A stretch of DNA of 64,000 nt from Acidobacteriota bacterium (GTDB taxonomy: Bacteria > Acidobacteriota > Vicinamibacteria > Vicinamibacterales > UBA2999). A model generated the notes under the pieces. It saw only the letters and a list, made by a program, of their open reading frames with translations, was not told the origin of the DNA and ran no database searches. This document shows, one piece after another, positions 43,479-51,119 of this stretch. The stretch is from positions 1 through 64,000 of the forward strand of contig JAKFYH010000002.1 in the NCBI GenBank assembly GCA_021730945.1. The letters are read 5' to 3'. The stretch's first letter is position 1; each line of letters opens with the position of its first letter. Made by a program: the position numbers and the translations under genes.

Positions 43479-44251
43479 CAAACCCTTACGGGAATACCCG
43501 ATTCGCTCAAGAACAGCTTCAACGCGCTCACGCTCTTCTCGTTGAAGTGAAAGATCGAGGCCGCCAGGGCGGCATCGGCGTGCCCCTCCCTGAACACTTC
43601 GGCGAAGTGCGCGAAGGAACCGGCGCCACCTGACGCGATCACGGGGATGTTGACCGCCTCCGACACGGCGGCGGTCATGTCGCAGTCGAACCCCGCCTTC
43701 GTGCCGTCACGGTCGATCGAGGTCAGTAGAATCTCGCCGGCGCCACGGTCGGTCGCCTCGCGCGCCCATTCGATCGCGTCGCGGGTCGTGGCCGCCTGCC
43801 CCGATCTCGCAAACACATTGTAGGGCCCCCCTTGATTGGGGGTCCCGGCGCCCCGCTTGGCATCGATCGCGACGATGACCGCCTGGCTACCGTAGCGCTT
43901 GGCCAAGCGCGTGATCAGGTCAGGATTCTTCAACGCCGCCGTATTCAAGCTGACCTTGTCGGCGCCGGCCTCGATGGCGGCGGCGGCGTCGGCCTCGCTG
44001 TGGATGCCGCCCCCCACTGCCAGTGGCAGGAAGATCTCCCGCGCGACCGCGGCGATCGTGTGTGCGCGTGCCTGGCGAGCCTCGACCGTCGCGGTGACGT
44101 CGAGGATGACGATCTCGTCGATGCCCTCGACGTTGTAGCGCCGCGCCAGTTCGGCCGGATCCCCGGCTTCACGCAGGCCCTCGAAGTTGACGCCCTTGAC
44201 GACCTTGCCGTCGCGCACGTCGAGGCAGGCAATGATGCGCTTACTCAACAC
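43478..44251 (-). CDS. hisF: imidazole glycerol phosphate synthase cyclase subunit HisF
   Basis: 257 residues from GTG 44251. Catalytic Asp11 is in [20 protein letters not shown] and Asp ~136 region in [33 protein letters not shown] and [10 protein letters not shown] are the phosphate sites. It makes IGP and AICAR with ammonia from HisH. Between AIDAKR and ARSGQAAT there is an insertion ([12 protein letters not shown]) of about six residues relative to T. maritima HisF, which corresponds exactly to a palindromic repeat in the DNA. Confidence 0.97.
   Translation of the reverse strand: MLSKRIIACLDVRDGKVVKGVNFEGLREAGDPAELARRYNVEGIDEIVILDVTATVEARQARAHTIAAVAREIFLPLAVGGGIHSEADAAAAIEAGADKVSLNTAALKNPDLITRLAKRYGSQAVIVAIDAKRGAGTPNQGGPYNVFARSGQAATTRDAIEWAREATDRGAGEILLTSIDRDGTKAGFDCDMTAAVSEAVNIPVIASGGAGSFAHFAEVFREGHADAALAASIFHFNEKSVSALKLFLSESGIPVRV
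43823..43846. repeat. palindrome inside hisF (CCCCC-TTGATT-GGGGG)
   Basis: GGG/CCCCC at 43823-43831, loop TTGATT, GGGGG/T/CCC at 43838-43846. It is translated in frame as part of TPNQGGPYN, so the repeat has been absorbed by the gene. Confidence 0.75.
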
Positions 44252-44265
44252 AGAGTGCTACTCCA

Positions 44266-44370
44266 GGGCCGCAGATGACCAGATGCGACGGGGCCGCAGA
44301 TGACACAGATGCGACGGGGCCGCAGATGACCAGATGCGACGGGGCCGCAGATGACACAGATGACGCAGAT
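44266..44370. repeat. tandem GGGCCGCAGATGAC repeat, four units
   Basis: Units of 25, 26, 25 and 29 bases start at 44266, 44291, 44317 and 44342. They alternate CCAGATGCGACG and ACACAGATGCGACG endings; the last ends CAGATGACGCAGAT. Located between hisH and hisF inside the operon, same family as 16781-16900. Confidence 0.9.
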
Positions 44371-44378
44371 GGCTGAGC

Positions 44379-44981
44379 TCAACATGCTTGCCACCAGTTG
44401 CGCAGAATCTGCAGCCCGGCCGGACCCGACTTCTCCGGGTGGAACTGCACCGCCGAGACGTTGTTGCGCTCGACCGCGGCGCTGAACGGCACGCCGTATT
44501 CGCACGTCGCCGCCGTGTCGTCGATCACCGGTGCGGCAAAGGAGTGTGTGAAGTAGACCTGGGTTCCCTCGGCGATCCCGGCCATCAGCCGGCTTGGTCT
44601 CGGCATGGCGAGGCTGTTCCAGCCCACGTGCGGTACCTTCTGTCGCTCACCTTCGGGAAACGTGAAGGTGAAGCAGCGTCCCTTGAATACGCCGAGTCCC
44701 TCCACGTCAGGGGCCTCGGCGCTGCCTTCGAACAGCCACTGCAGCCCGACGCAGATGCCGAGCAGCGGCTTTCCGTCGGCGACTGCGTCCGTGATCGCCG
44801 CCCGCCAGTCGCCGGTCAACCCGCGCGTCGCGTCGAAGTGGCCGACGCCGGGGACAATGACGCCGGTCGCGCGGCTGAGTTCGCCGGGTACAGCCGGCGT
44901 CCAGACGCTGGCACCAATGGCTGCCAGGGCCTTGCGCACCGAGGCCAGGTTACCGGCGCCGTAGTCGACGAGTGCAATCAC
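44379..44981 (-). CDS. hisH: imidazole glycerol phosphate synthase glutaminase subunit HisH
   Basis: 200 residues from GTG 44981, which overlaps the hisB stop (GTGA). The start is set by [18 protein letters not shown], the invariant N-terminus. Class I amidotransferase Cys is in [15 protein letters not shown], with VPHVGWN and a C-terminal His in [20 protein letters not shown]. Supplies ammonia to HisF. Confidence 0.96.
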   Translation of the reverse strand: MIALVDYGAGNLASVRKALAAIGASVWTPAVPGELSRATGVIVPGVGHFDATRGLTGDWRAAITDAVADGKPLLGICVGLQWLFEGSAEAPDVEGLGVFKGRCFTFTFPEGERQKVPHVGWNSLAMPRPSRLMAGIAEGTQVYFTHSFAAPVIDDTAATCEYGVPFSAAVERNNVSAVQFHPEKSGPAGLQILRNWWQAC

Positions 44982-45565
44982 AGCAGGCCCTTGGTGCTCG
45001 GCAGCATGCGCGCCAACCGCTTGTCCTTCGCGCAGGCTACTCGCAGCGCCCGCGCGAACGCCTTGAAGCACGCCTCGATCTTGTGATGGTTCGAGCGGCC
45101 GTACATCACCTTAAGGTGCACGTTGGCCCGCGCGGCCATGGCGAAGCCGTCAAAGAAGTCGTGCACCAATTCCGTCTGCAGGTCGCCGACCATGCGGACA
45201 TTGACCTTGGAGTCGACCACGCAGTGGGGCCGGCCGCTGAGGTCGATTGCGGCCACGGCCAGTGTTTCGTCCATCGGCATCACGAAGTAGCCGGCGCGAT
45301 TGATGCCGCGCTTGTTGCCGATGGCGGCCAGTACGGCCTCGCCCAGCGCGATGCCGGTGTCTTCCACCGTGTGGTGCTGGTCGACATCGAGGTCGCCGGT
45401 GGCCTTGACCTTGAGATCGAAGCCGCCGTGCCGGGCCACCAGGTCCAGCATGTGATCGAGAAAGCGGATGCCGGTGCTGTTCTCGTACTTGCCCTTGCCG
45501 TCGAGCGACAGGGTCACCTTGATCTGTGTTTCGGCCGTCCGTCGATCGATTACCGCTCGGCGCAC
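44978..45565 (-). CDS. hisB: imidazoleglycerol-phosphate dehydratase HisB (monofunctional)
   Basis: 195 residues. GTG 45565 is chosen because GGAGG lies four bases upstream within the end of hisC, and because the protein should begin near [20 protein letters not shown]. Metal-ligand motifs are [34 protein letters not shown] and [12 protein letters not shown]. The N-terminal phosphatase domain of enterobacterial HisB is absent. Overlaps hisC by 16 bases. Confidence 0.94.
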   Translation of the reverse strand: MRRAVIDRRTAETQIKVTLSLDGKGKYENSTGIRFLDHMLDLVARHGGFDLKVKATGDLDVDQHHTVEDTGIALGEAVLAAIGNKRGINRAGYFVMPMDETLAVAAIDLSGRPHCVVDSKVNVRMVGDLQTELVHDFFDGFAMAARANVHLKVMYGRSNHHKIEACFKAFARALRVACAKDKRLARMLPSTKGLL

Positions 45566-46626
45566 AGGGCCTCCAGTGTCGCGACCGCGTGGCGAGTGTG
45601 CTCCGCGACGCCGGCGGTGAGCCGGAAGCAGTTGGGGCACGACGGGTCCTTCGTTCGATCGCGCACGAACACGCCCTTGGCGATCATTCCGTCCACCAGC
45701 GCTCGCGCGCGCTCACCGCCGTCGATCAAGACGAAGTTGGCGCCGCTCTTCCAGTAGCGAAGCCCGGCGCGGTCGCACGCGGCATACACCAGCTCCTTCG
45801 ATTCCTTCGCCTGTGCCACATACCAGGACCGAAACCCGGTGTCCGCAATTGCCGCCCGCAGTGCGGCCACCGCCACCACGTTGAGGTTGAACAGCGGCAT
45901 GGCGCGGCGAATGGGCGCGAGCACGGCGGGTGAGGCAATCATCACGCCGACCCGCATGCCCGCCAGCCCGAAGGCCTTCGAAAAGGTACGGCCGACAATC
46001 ACGTTCGGATACTCCGCCGCCTCGGCCAGGAAGTTCTCGCCCAGGAAGTCGTGATACGCCTCGTCCACGAACACCAGCGCGTGGCCGGCCTCGCGGGCAA
46101 TGCGGCGAATCGACGCCTGGGGAATGGGCTGGCCACTTGGGTTGTTGGGATTGTTGACGTAGACGATGCGGGTGTTCGGCGTGATCGCCTTGATCACGCC
46201 CTCCAGCGGGTAGGCGTAGTCAGGGCCGGCCGGCACCGACACCACCCGCGCGCCCATCGCGTGCGCGGTGCTCAGGTAGGGCTCGAACGCCGGTTGCGCC
46301 ACCAGGATTTCCGGCGTTCCCGACGGCGCGGTGAGCGGCGCCCCAAGTTCCACCAGCGCTTCGGGCGTCCGGTTGCCCAGGTAGCCGATCGATGCCAGCA
46401 GGATGCCTTCGTCGAGGCCGTTGGTCAGCACGATGCGATCGGGATCGACGCCAAGATACGCGGCGGTCTCGACGATGGCGTCGCGGAAGTCCGGGTACAG
46501 CGCCAGCCGCTGCGCATCGAACGCCCGGACGGCCTCAACCACCTTCGGCGAGCAGCCACCGGTGTTTTCGTTGAGGTGAAGCCTCAGGCCGGGGCCGAGG
46601 TCGGGTACGCCTTGAATGGTGGTCAT
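45550..46626 (-). CDS. hisC: histidinol-phosphate aminotransferase HisC
   Basis: 358 residues from ATG 46626. Fold-type I PLP enzyme: [50 protein letters not shown], and the PLP-lysine region [19 protein letters not shown]. It transaminates imidazole acetol phosphate with glutamate. 20 bases after the hisD stop. Confidence 0.95.
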   Translation of the reverse strand: MTTIQGVPDLGPGLRLHLNENTGGCSPKVVEAVRAFDAQRLALYPDFRDAIVETAAYLGVDPDRIVLTNGLDEGILLASIGYLGNRTPEALVELGAPLTAPSGTPEILVAQPAFEPYLSTAHAMGARVVSVPAGPDYAYPLEGVIKAITPNTRIVYVNNPNNPSGQPIPQASIRRIAREAGHALVFVDEAYHDFLGENFLAEAAEYPNVIVGRTFSKAFGLAGMRVGVMIASPAVLAPIRRAMPLFNLNVVAVAALRAAIADTGFRSWYVAQAKESKELVYAACDRAGLRYWKSGANFVLIDGGERARALVDGMIAKGVFVRDRTKDPSCPNCFRLTAGVAEHTRHAVATLEALCAER

Positions 46627-46638
46627 ATGCGTGGTCTC

Positions 46639-46658
46639 GGCGGCGTTAAAGCGCCGCC
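46639..46658. repeat. palindrome carrying the hisD stop codon
   Basis: GGCGGCG (46639-46645), loop TTAAAG, CGCCGCC (46652-46658). The hisD TAA is the complement of 46646-46648, in the loop. Same design as the GCGACGGC-TTTA-GCCGTCGC hairpin at 51037. Confidence 0.8.
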
Positions 46659-47893
46659 CTCCGGGTTCTAATTTCAATGGAACGGGCGTGGGCTTCCAGG
46701 CCTTCGGCGCGCGCCAGGGTGGTTACCGTATCGGCAATACTCCTCAGGCCGGCTTGCGTCACGCGCTGCACGGACACCAGCTTCACGAAGTCGGCGGCGT
46801 TCAAGCCGCCACGATAGCGGGCCGCGCCGGCCGTTGGCAGCACATGATTCGAGCCGATGGCGTAGTCGCCGGCCACCTGCGCCGTCCACTCGCCAACGAA
46901 CACGGCTCCCGCGTTCCACACGCGTTTGGCCAGCGCCTCGGTGCCGACCACCAGGTGTTCCGGTGCCGCGTGGTTGGCCAGGTCGATGGCCTCGTTCAGG
47001 TCGCGGCAGATCACAATGCCACCGTGACGTTCGAGCGATTGCAGGGCCGGGCCGGTGTCGGGCATCTGCGCCGCCACTTCGCGGGCCACGCGGTCGGCCA
47101 GCGCGCGATTGGAGGTGATGAGCACCGCGCGCGCGTCGGGATCGTGTTCCGCCTGCGCAATCAGGTCGGCGGCGATCGCCGCCGCCGATCCGGACGAGGT
47201 CACGATCAGGATCTCGGTCGGTCCGGCGTAGAAGTCGATCCCGCAGTCGGCGGACACCAACGACTTGGCCGCCGACACCCAACGATTACCCGGTCCCACG
47301 ATCTTGTCGACCCGCGGAACGCTCGCGGTCCCATACGCCAGGGCGGCAATGGCCTGGGCGCCGCCCACCTGGAACAGCCGATCGACCCCCGCCTCAATCG
47401 CCGCCGCGAATACCGCCGCATCAGGCCGCGGGCAGGTCACCACGATCTCAGCCACCCCTGCCGCCCGGGCCGGTATCGCCGTCATCAGCAAGGACGAGGG
47501 CAGGGGATAGCGGCCGGCTGGCACATAGCAGCCCACCCGCAGCAAGGGGATCACGCGCTGTTCGACGTTAATCCCGGCGGCCACCTGCTTGCGCCAGCCC
47601 CTGGGCACCTGGGCTTTGGCCACGGCGCGAATATTCACGGCCGCACGCTTGATGGCCGCCCGCACGCCCGGCGCCAACGCGCGTGCCTTCACCTCCCAAT
47701 CACGACGCGGCACCTCGATGGCGCCCTTCAGCCCATCGAGGTCGCGGGCCAGCTTCACCAGCGCCCGGTCACCATCCTTGCGCACACTCTCGACGATGGC
47801 GGCCGCGCGCGCTTCCGTCGCCTTGTCCCTGATTCGCGTGGCCGACAGCAGCCCGGCCACGGCGCGCCGATTCTCGGACTGAACAATTCTCAT
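46646..47893 (-). CDS. hisD: histidinol dehydrogenase HisD
   Basis: 415 residues. Signature blocks include GGAQAIAALAYGTASVPRVD, KIVGPGNRWVSAAKSLVSAD, CGIDFYAGPTEILIVTSSGS, LIAQAEHDPDARAVLIT and NHVLPTAGAARYRGGLNAAD, with the zinc ligands Gln/His in AQAEHD. It oxidises histidinol to histidine with two NAD+. The last codons (TRRAAL-stop) are formed by a palindromic repeat. Confidence 0.96.
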   Translation of the reverse strand: MRIVQSENRRAVAGLLSATRIRDKATEARAAAIVESVRKDGDRALVKLARDLDGLKGAIEVPRRDWEVKARALAPGVRAAIKRAAVNIRAVAKAQVPRGWRKQVAAGINVEQRVIPLLRVGCYVPAGRYPLPSSLLMTAIPARAAGVAEIVVTCPRPDAAVFAAAIEAGVDRLFQVGGAQAIAALAYGTASVPRVDKIVGPGNRWVSAAKSLVSADCGIDFYAGPTEILIVTSSGSAAAIAADLIAQAEHDPDARAVLITSNRALADRVAREVAAQMPDTGPALQSLERHGGIVICRDLNEAIDLANHAAPEHLVVGTEALAKRVWNAGAVFVGEWTAQVAGDYAIGSNHVLPTAGAARYRGGLNAADFVKLVSVQRVTQAGLRSIADTVTTLARAEGLEAHARSIEIRTRRAAL

Positions 47894-47894
47894 C

Positions 47895-47976
47895 GCAGTA
47901 ACTCACCCAATCCCAAAATCACCAAATCCGAGCGCCACAATCCCGAGATCCCCAATTCACCAGACCCAGAGATTCG
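47895..47976. repeat. CCCAATCACCAAATCC-style degenerate repeat between hisG and hisD
   Basis: The 83-base gap contains CACCCAATCCCAAAATCACC, AAATCCGAGCGCCACAATCC and CCCAATTCACCAGACCC. Its wording is close to the ATTGCC/GATCTGGTGA gap repeats elsewhere. No coding signal. Confidence 0.55.
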
Positions 47977-48864
47977 CTAGACCACAATCTTATTGAGCGG
48001 GTACTCGACAATGCCCTGTCCGCCGGCCGCCTTCAGCCGCGGAATCAGGTCGCGGGCGACCTTTTCTTCCAGAATCGTGTTGATGGCCACCCACTCCGGA
48101 TCGCTCAACGACGATACCGTCGGCCGTTGCAGCGCCGGCAGCAGGCCGATCAGCTTCTCCACGTCGGTGCGCTTCGCATTAAGCATCAGCCCGACCCGGC
48201 CCTGTGCGTCGATCGCAGCGCGCAGCAGCAGCGCCAGGTTCTCGATCTTGGTCTTCTTCCAGCCGTCGGTCATCGCCGACTGGTTGGCGATCAACTGCGT
48301 GTTGGATTCCATGATGGTCTCGAGAATCCGCAGCCGGTTGGCGCGCAGGGTCGAGCCGGTCTCGGTGGCTTCGACGATGGCGTCGGCCAGCACCGGCGGC
48401 TTGACCTCGGTGGCGCCCCACGAGAATTCGACGTCGACGTCAAGGCCCTGGGTGGTGAAGTAGTGCCTGGTGACGCGGACCAGTTCGGTGGCGATGCGCT
48501 TGCCGTTGAGGTCGGCGACCGTCTTGAACGGCGAGTCTTCCGGCGCGGCCAGCACCCACTTCACCTTGCCGAAGCTTTGCTTGGAGTAGACCAGGTCGCA
48601 GATCCGCGCCAGCGGCGCCTGCTCGGGGTGGCCGATCTCGTGTTCGGCGATCCAGTCCTGGCCGGTGAGGCCGGCGTCGAGCACGCCATCGGCGACATAG
48701 CGCGCCATCTCCTGCGCCCGGATCAGCATGCACTCGATCTCGATATCGTCGATCGACGGAAAATACGAGCGCGAGTCAATGCGCACCTGGTAACCCGCGC
48801 GCTGGAACAACTGGATGGTTGAATCCTGCAGCGAGCCCTTCGGAATGCCTAATTTCAACTTCAT
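47977..48864 (-). CDS. hisG: ATP phosphoribosyltransferase HisG, long form
   Basis: 295 residues, the homohexameric long form with a C-terminal ACT-like regulatory domain (from about residue 220) rather than the short HisZ-dependent form. Catalytic-core motifs are [48 protein letters not shown] and [20 protein letters not shown]. First committed step of histidine synthesis, expected to be inhibited by histidine. Second gene of the operon. Confidence 0.96.
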   Translation of the reverse strand: MKLKLGIPKGSLQDSTIQLFQRAGYQVRIDSRSYFPSIDDIEIECMLIRAQEMARYVADGVLDAGLTGQDWIAEHEIGHPEQAPLARICDLVYSKQSFGKVKWVLAAPEDSPFKTVADLNGKRIATELVRVTRHYFTTQGLDVDVEFSWGATEVKPPVLADAIVEATETGSTLRANRLRILETIMESNTQLIANQSAMTDGWKKTKIENLALLLRAAIDAQGRVGLMLNAKRTDVEKLIGLLPALQRPTVSSLSDPEWVAINTILEEKVARDLIPRLKAAGGQGIVEYPLNKIVV

Positions 48865-48888
48865 GTGATCCTCTTGCCGGCGGAGAGC

Positions 48889-48908
48889 GGCAGCACTAAC
48901 GTGCTGCC
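48889..48908. repeat. palindrome carrying the hisI stop codon
   Basis: GGCAGCAC (48889-48896), loop TAAC, GTGCTGCC (48901-48908), a perfect 8-bp stem. The hisI TAG (complement of 48896-48898) lies at the stem-loop junction, and the codons for SRAAR are inside the repeat. Confidence 0.85.
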
Positions 48909-49228
48909 CTACTGGTGTTTGGAAACTCGGTGTAGAAGCAGGTGCGCTGACCGGTGTGGCAGACGTTGCCGTCGCCTTCGCGCGTCACCTTGATCAGCAC
49001 CGTGTCATCGTCGCAATCCACGAACATCTGTCGCACGGCGAGCCGGTTGCCCGACGTTTCGCCCTTCATCCACAGCTTGTTGCGCGTGCGGCTGAAGAAG
49101 GTGACGTAGCCGGTCTCCTGCGTCAGCCGCCAGGCTTCGTCATTCATGAAGCCGACCATCAGCACCTCGTTGGTGCTTTCGTCCTGCACCACCGCCGGAA
49201 TCAACCCGTCCAGTTTTGAAAAGTCCAT
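48896..49228 (-). CDS. hisI: phosphoribosyl-AMP cyclohydrolase HisI
   Basis: 110 residues from ATG 49228. Zinc/magnesium motifs are DCDDD at 71-75 and [12 protein letters not shown] with Cys90 and Cys97; [20 protein letters not shown] is family-typical. No HisE (phosphoribosyl-ATP pyrophosphatase) domain follows, unlike enteric HisIE. First structural gene after the attenuator, which is unusual since hisG often leads. Confidence 0.95.
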   Translation of the reverse strand: MDFSKLDGLIPAVVQDESTNEVLMVGFMNDEAWRLTQETGYVTFFSRTRNKLWMKGETSGNRLAVRQMFVDCDDDTVLIKVTREGDGNVCHTGQRTCFYTEFPNTSRAAR

Positions 49229-49240
49229 AACGTCCCTGAA

Positions 49241-49268
49241 AACAAAAAGCCCGCCGTTGCCGGCGGGC
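49241..49268 (-). terminator. attenuator terminator of the his operon
   Basis: On the transcribed strand GCCCGCCG-GCAA-CGGCGGGC forms a perfect 8-bp stem with a GNRA tetraloop, followed by TTTTTGTTTT. It lies 43 bases after the leader-peptide stop and 12 bases before the hisI ATG, so it can only be a premature (attenuator) terminator. A GCCGGC word in the leader (49328-49333) could pair with the GCCGGC of the 5' arm as an antiterminator. Confidence 0.92.
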
Positions 49269-49310
49269 CTTTGCGTGAAACGAATCCTGGTGGATGTCGG
49301 TTCGGTTTCC

Positions 49311-49391
49311 TTACGCGCAAACTCCTGCCGGCCGTTTCGGTGAACGGTGGTGATGGCTGCGGTGCGCGTGGTGAACCAACGACATGACCAT
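49311..49391 (-). CDS. hisL: histidine operon leader peptide
   Basis: 26 residues starting ATG 49391 (ATG 49385 in the same frame is an alternative) and ending TAA 49311-49313. The peptide reads MVMSLVHHAHRSHHHRS..., with six histidine codons at residues 7, 8, 10, 13, 14 and 15. Immediately after them CCGTT-CACCGA-AACGG can form a pause/1:2 hairpin. Ribosome stalling at these codons when His-tRNA is scarce would favour the antiterminator over the terminator at 49241-49268. No strong Shine-Dalgarno was seen. Confidence 0.88.
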   Translation of the reverse strand: MVMSLVHHAHRSHHHRSPKRPAGVCA

Positions 49392-49428
49392 AAAAGGGTA
49401 GTTGATCCCTGGCGGGAAATGCAACCCG

Positions 49429-51012
49429 CTACGGTTTTCTCGGCATTCGTTCGGTCGTGTTCGCCGCGTACCAGGCAAACACCGCCGCGACCGCGCCCTG
49501 CTGGATCACATCGTCTTTCTGCACGTGATCGAACGAGTCCATGTTCGAGTGATGGGTGCGCGAGTTGTACTCCAGCCGCTCCTGGATGAACTGGAACCCC
49601 GGAATGCCGGCCTCGTCGAACGAGCCGTGGTCGGTCTGGCTGACCGAGCGCGGGCTCACGTTCTTCCAGCCAATGTCCTTGAGCGGCTTGCCCCACTCCT
49701 CGAACATCTTCATGGCGCCGGTGTTGCCCTGGCCCCAGATGCCGACGATGCGGCCGGTGCCGTTGTCGAGGTTGAAGTAGGCCTGGACGTTGGCCTGCTC
49801 GGGCTTGGCCGTCTTGGTTTTGGGGTCGTAGTAATGGCGGGCCACATACTCACGCGAACCCAGCAGGCCCTGCTCCTCGGCCGCCCACAGCGCCACGCGA
49901 ATGGTGCGCCGCGGCTTCAGGCCGAGCGACTGGATTACCCTGACGGCTTCGATCATGGCCGCCGAACCGGTGGTGTTGTCGGTGGCGCCGGTGGCGTAGG
50001 GGTAGGTGTCGAAGTGGGCACCCATGATTACCACCTCATGGGCCAGGTCGCTGCCCGGGATCTCGGCAATGATGTTGAACGCGTTGCCCGCCGGATCCGT
50101 TTCCGGATGGAACCGGGTCTGGATGTTCACCTCCATTCGCACCGACTGGCCGCGGGCCAGGAGGCGGACGATGCGGTTGTAATGCTCCACCGCAATCGTG
50201 GCCGACGGCACCGGCGCCGGCGCCTTCGGGTCGCGGCTACCGCCGTTACCAGGGAAGATTGTGCCGCCGTCGACGACCTGGGTCTGCCACGACAGGTTGC
50301 TGCCGCCGGCCGGCGAATCGTTGTCGGAGCCGCGATCGAGGAACACCGCCGCGCCCTCGTCGGCCAGGAAGCGCTGGAGCGAGGCAGGGGTCACGCGCGC
50401 GGCGGCGCCGGTGGCCGGCGCGGCTGGCGGCGCGGCAGAAGTGGCCGGTGCGGCAACCGGCAGCTTCATGGCCTCAGCCCAATCGGCGTCGTTCATCTGC
50501 AACACGACCCGCCCGTCGAGCATGCGCACCACGCGGACGCCCTGGCTGATGACGATCTTGCCCCGCAATTGCCCCTTGTACTTCGCCAGGTCGCCTTCGG
50601 TTGCGGCCTGCACGTGGACCACGTCCGAAGTCACCGGACCGCTGGTCGAGGGCGAGTTCCAGCGCGGCTGGCCAATCAACACGGCCATCTGCGGCGCCGT
50701 CATGTGCGCGGAAAACCGCTCGATGGTCCAACCCTGGCCGAACGGGAAGCGCTCGATGTGGATGTTCTGCAGGCCCCACTCAGCGAACTTCTTCATCACC
50801 CAGTCGGCGCCCTGGCGGTAGCCGGGCGTGCCGGTCGCGCGCGGGCCGTAAACCTCCGACAGCCACCAGTGCGTCTCCATCGCCTGCGAGCGCGTGATGG
50901 CCTCGCCGCGGATGCGGTTGATGGTATTGGGGTCGACGCCGGCCGGCGCCTGCGCGGCCAGCGAAAGAGTGATGGTGAGCAGGGACAGGGTTGGAAAGAT
51001 CGCGCGTCTCAT
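49429..51012 (-). CDS. secreted M28 family metallopeptidase
   Basis: 527 residues with signal peptide. A PA insert is present around residues 110-300 (DEGAAVFLDRGSDNDSPAGG). The M28 catalytic segment is HEVVIMGAHFDTYPYATGAT (zinc ligands His, Asp), DNTTGSAAMIEAVRV, WAAEEQGLLGSREYV (Glu base and ligand) and the last His in QTDHGSFDEAGIPG. Likely an exported aminopeptidase or carboxypeptidase. The stop lies only 38 bases before the his leader, so the his promoter must overlap the end of this gene. Confidence 0.92.
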   Translation of the reverse strand: MRRAIFPTLSLLTITLSLAAQAPAGVDPNTINRIRGEAITRSQAMETHWWLSEVYGPRATGTPGYRQGADWVMKKFAEWGLQNIHIERFPFGQGWTIERFSAHMTAPQMAVLIGQPRWNSPSTSGPVTSDVVHVQAATEGDLAKYKGQLRGKIVISQGVRVVRMLDGRVVLQMNDADWAEAMKLPVAAPATSAAPPAAPATGAAARVTPASLQRFLADEGAAVFLDRGSDNDSPAGGSNLSWQTQVVDGGTIFPGNGGSRDPKAPAPVPSATIAVEHYNRIVRLLARGQSVRMEVNIQTRFHPETDPAGNAFNIIAEIPGSDLAHEVVIMGAHFDTYPYATGATDNTTGSAAMIEAVRVIQSLGLKPRRTIRVALWAAEEQGLLGSREYVARHYYDPKTKTAKPEQANVQAYFNLDNGTGRIVGIWGQGNTGAMKMFEEWGKPLKDIGWKNVSPRSVSQTDHGSFDEAGIPGFQFIQERLEYNSRTHHSNMDSFDHVQKDDVIQQGAVAAVFAWYAANTTERMPRKP

Positions 51013-51026
51013 GGAATCCTCTGGGC

Positions 51027-51108
51027 CGTTTGGAGAGCGACGGCTTTAGCCGTCGCTGAAATCGTCGCTGACTGAAAGGCGAGGGCCGAAGCCCTCGCCC
51101 TCCAAACG
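51027..51108. repeat. 82-bp cruciform repeat with two inner hairpins
   Basis: Outer arms CGTTTGGAG (51027-51035) and CTCCAAACG (51100-51108). Inside are GCGACGGC-TTTA-GCCGTCGC (51037-51056) and GGCGAGGGC-CGAA-GCCCTCGCC (51078-51099), both perfect. It fills the gap between the S9 and M28 peptidase genes. The inner design matches the palindromes at the ends of hisD and hisI. Confidence 0.9.
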
Positions 51109-51119
51109 CTGTGTTGTCG

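Noticed and set aside
46616-47980. 454-codon plus-strand frame opposite hisD
   Set aside because: Fully antisense to hisD, no motifs.
49395-49425. Sigma-70 promoter for the his operon (TTGCAT ... TACCCT on the minus strand)
   Set aside because: Only about three of six matches in each box, and it would leave almost no 5' leader before hisL; not strong enough to annotate.
49229-49428. T-box riboswitch upstream of the his operon
   Set aside because: No T-box sequence or specifier stem was seen, and a His-codon-rich leader peptide with a terminator explains the region better.
49402-51075. 557-codon plus-strand frame opposite the M28 peptidase
   Set aside because: Antisense shadow; the M28 catalytic motifs on the other strand are unambiguous.
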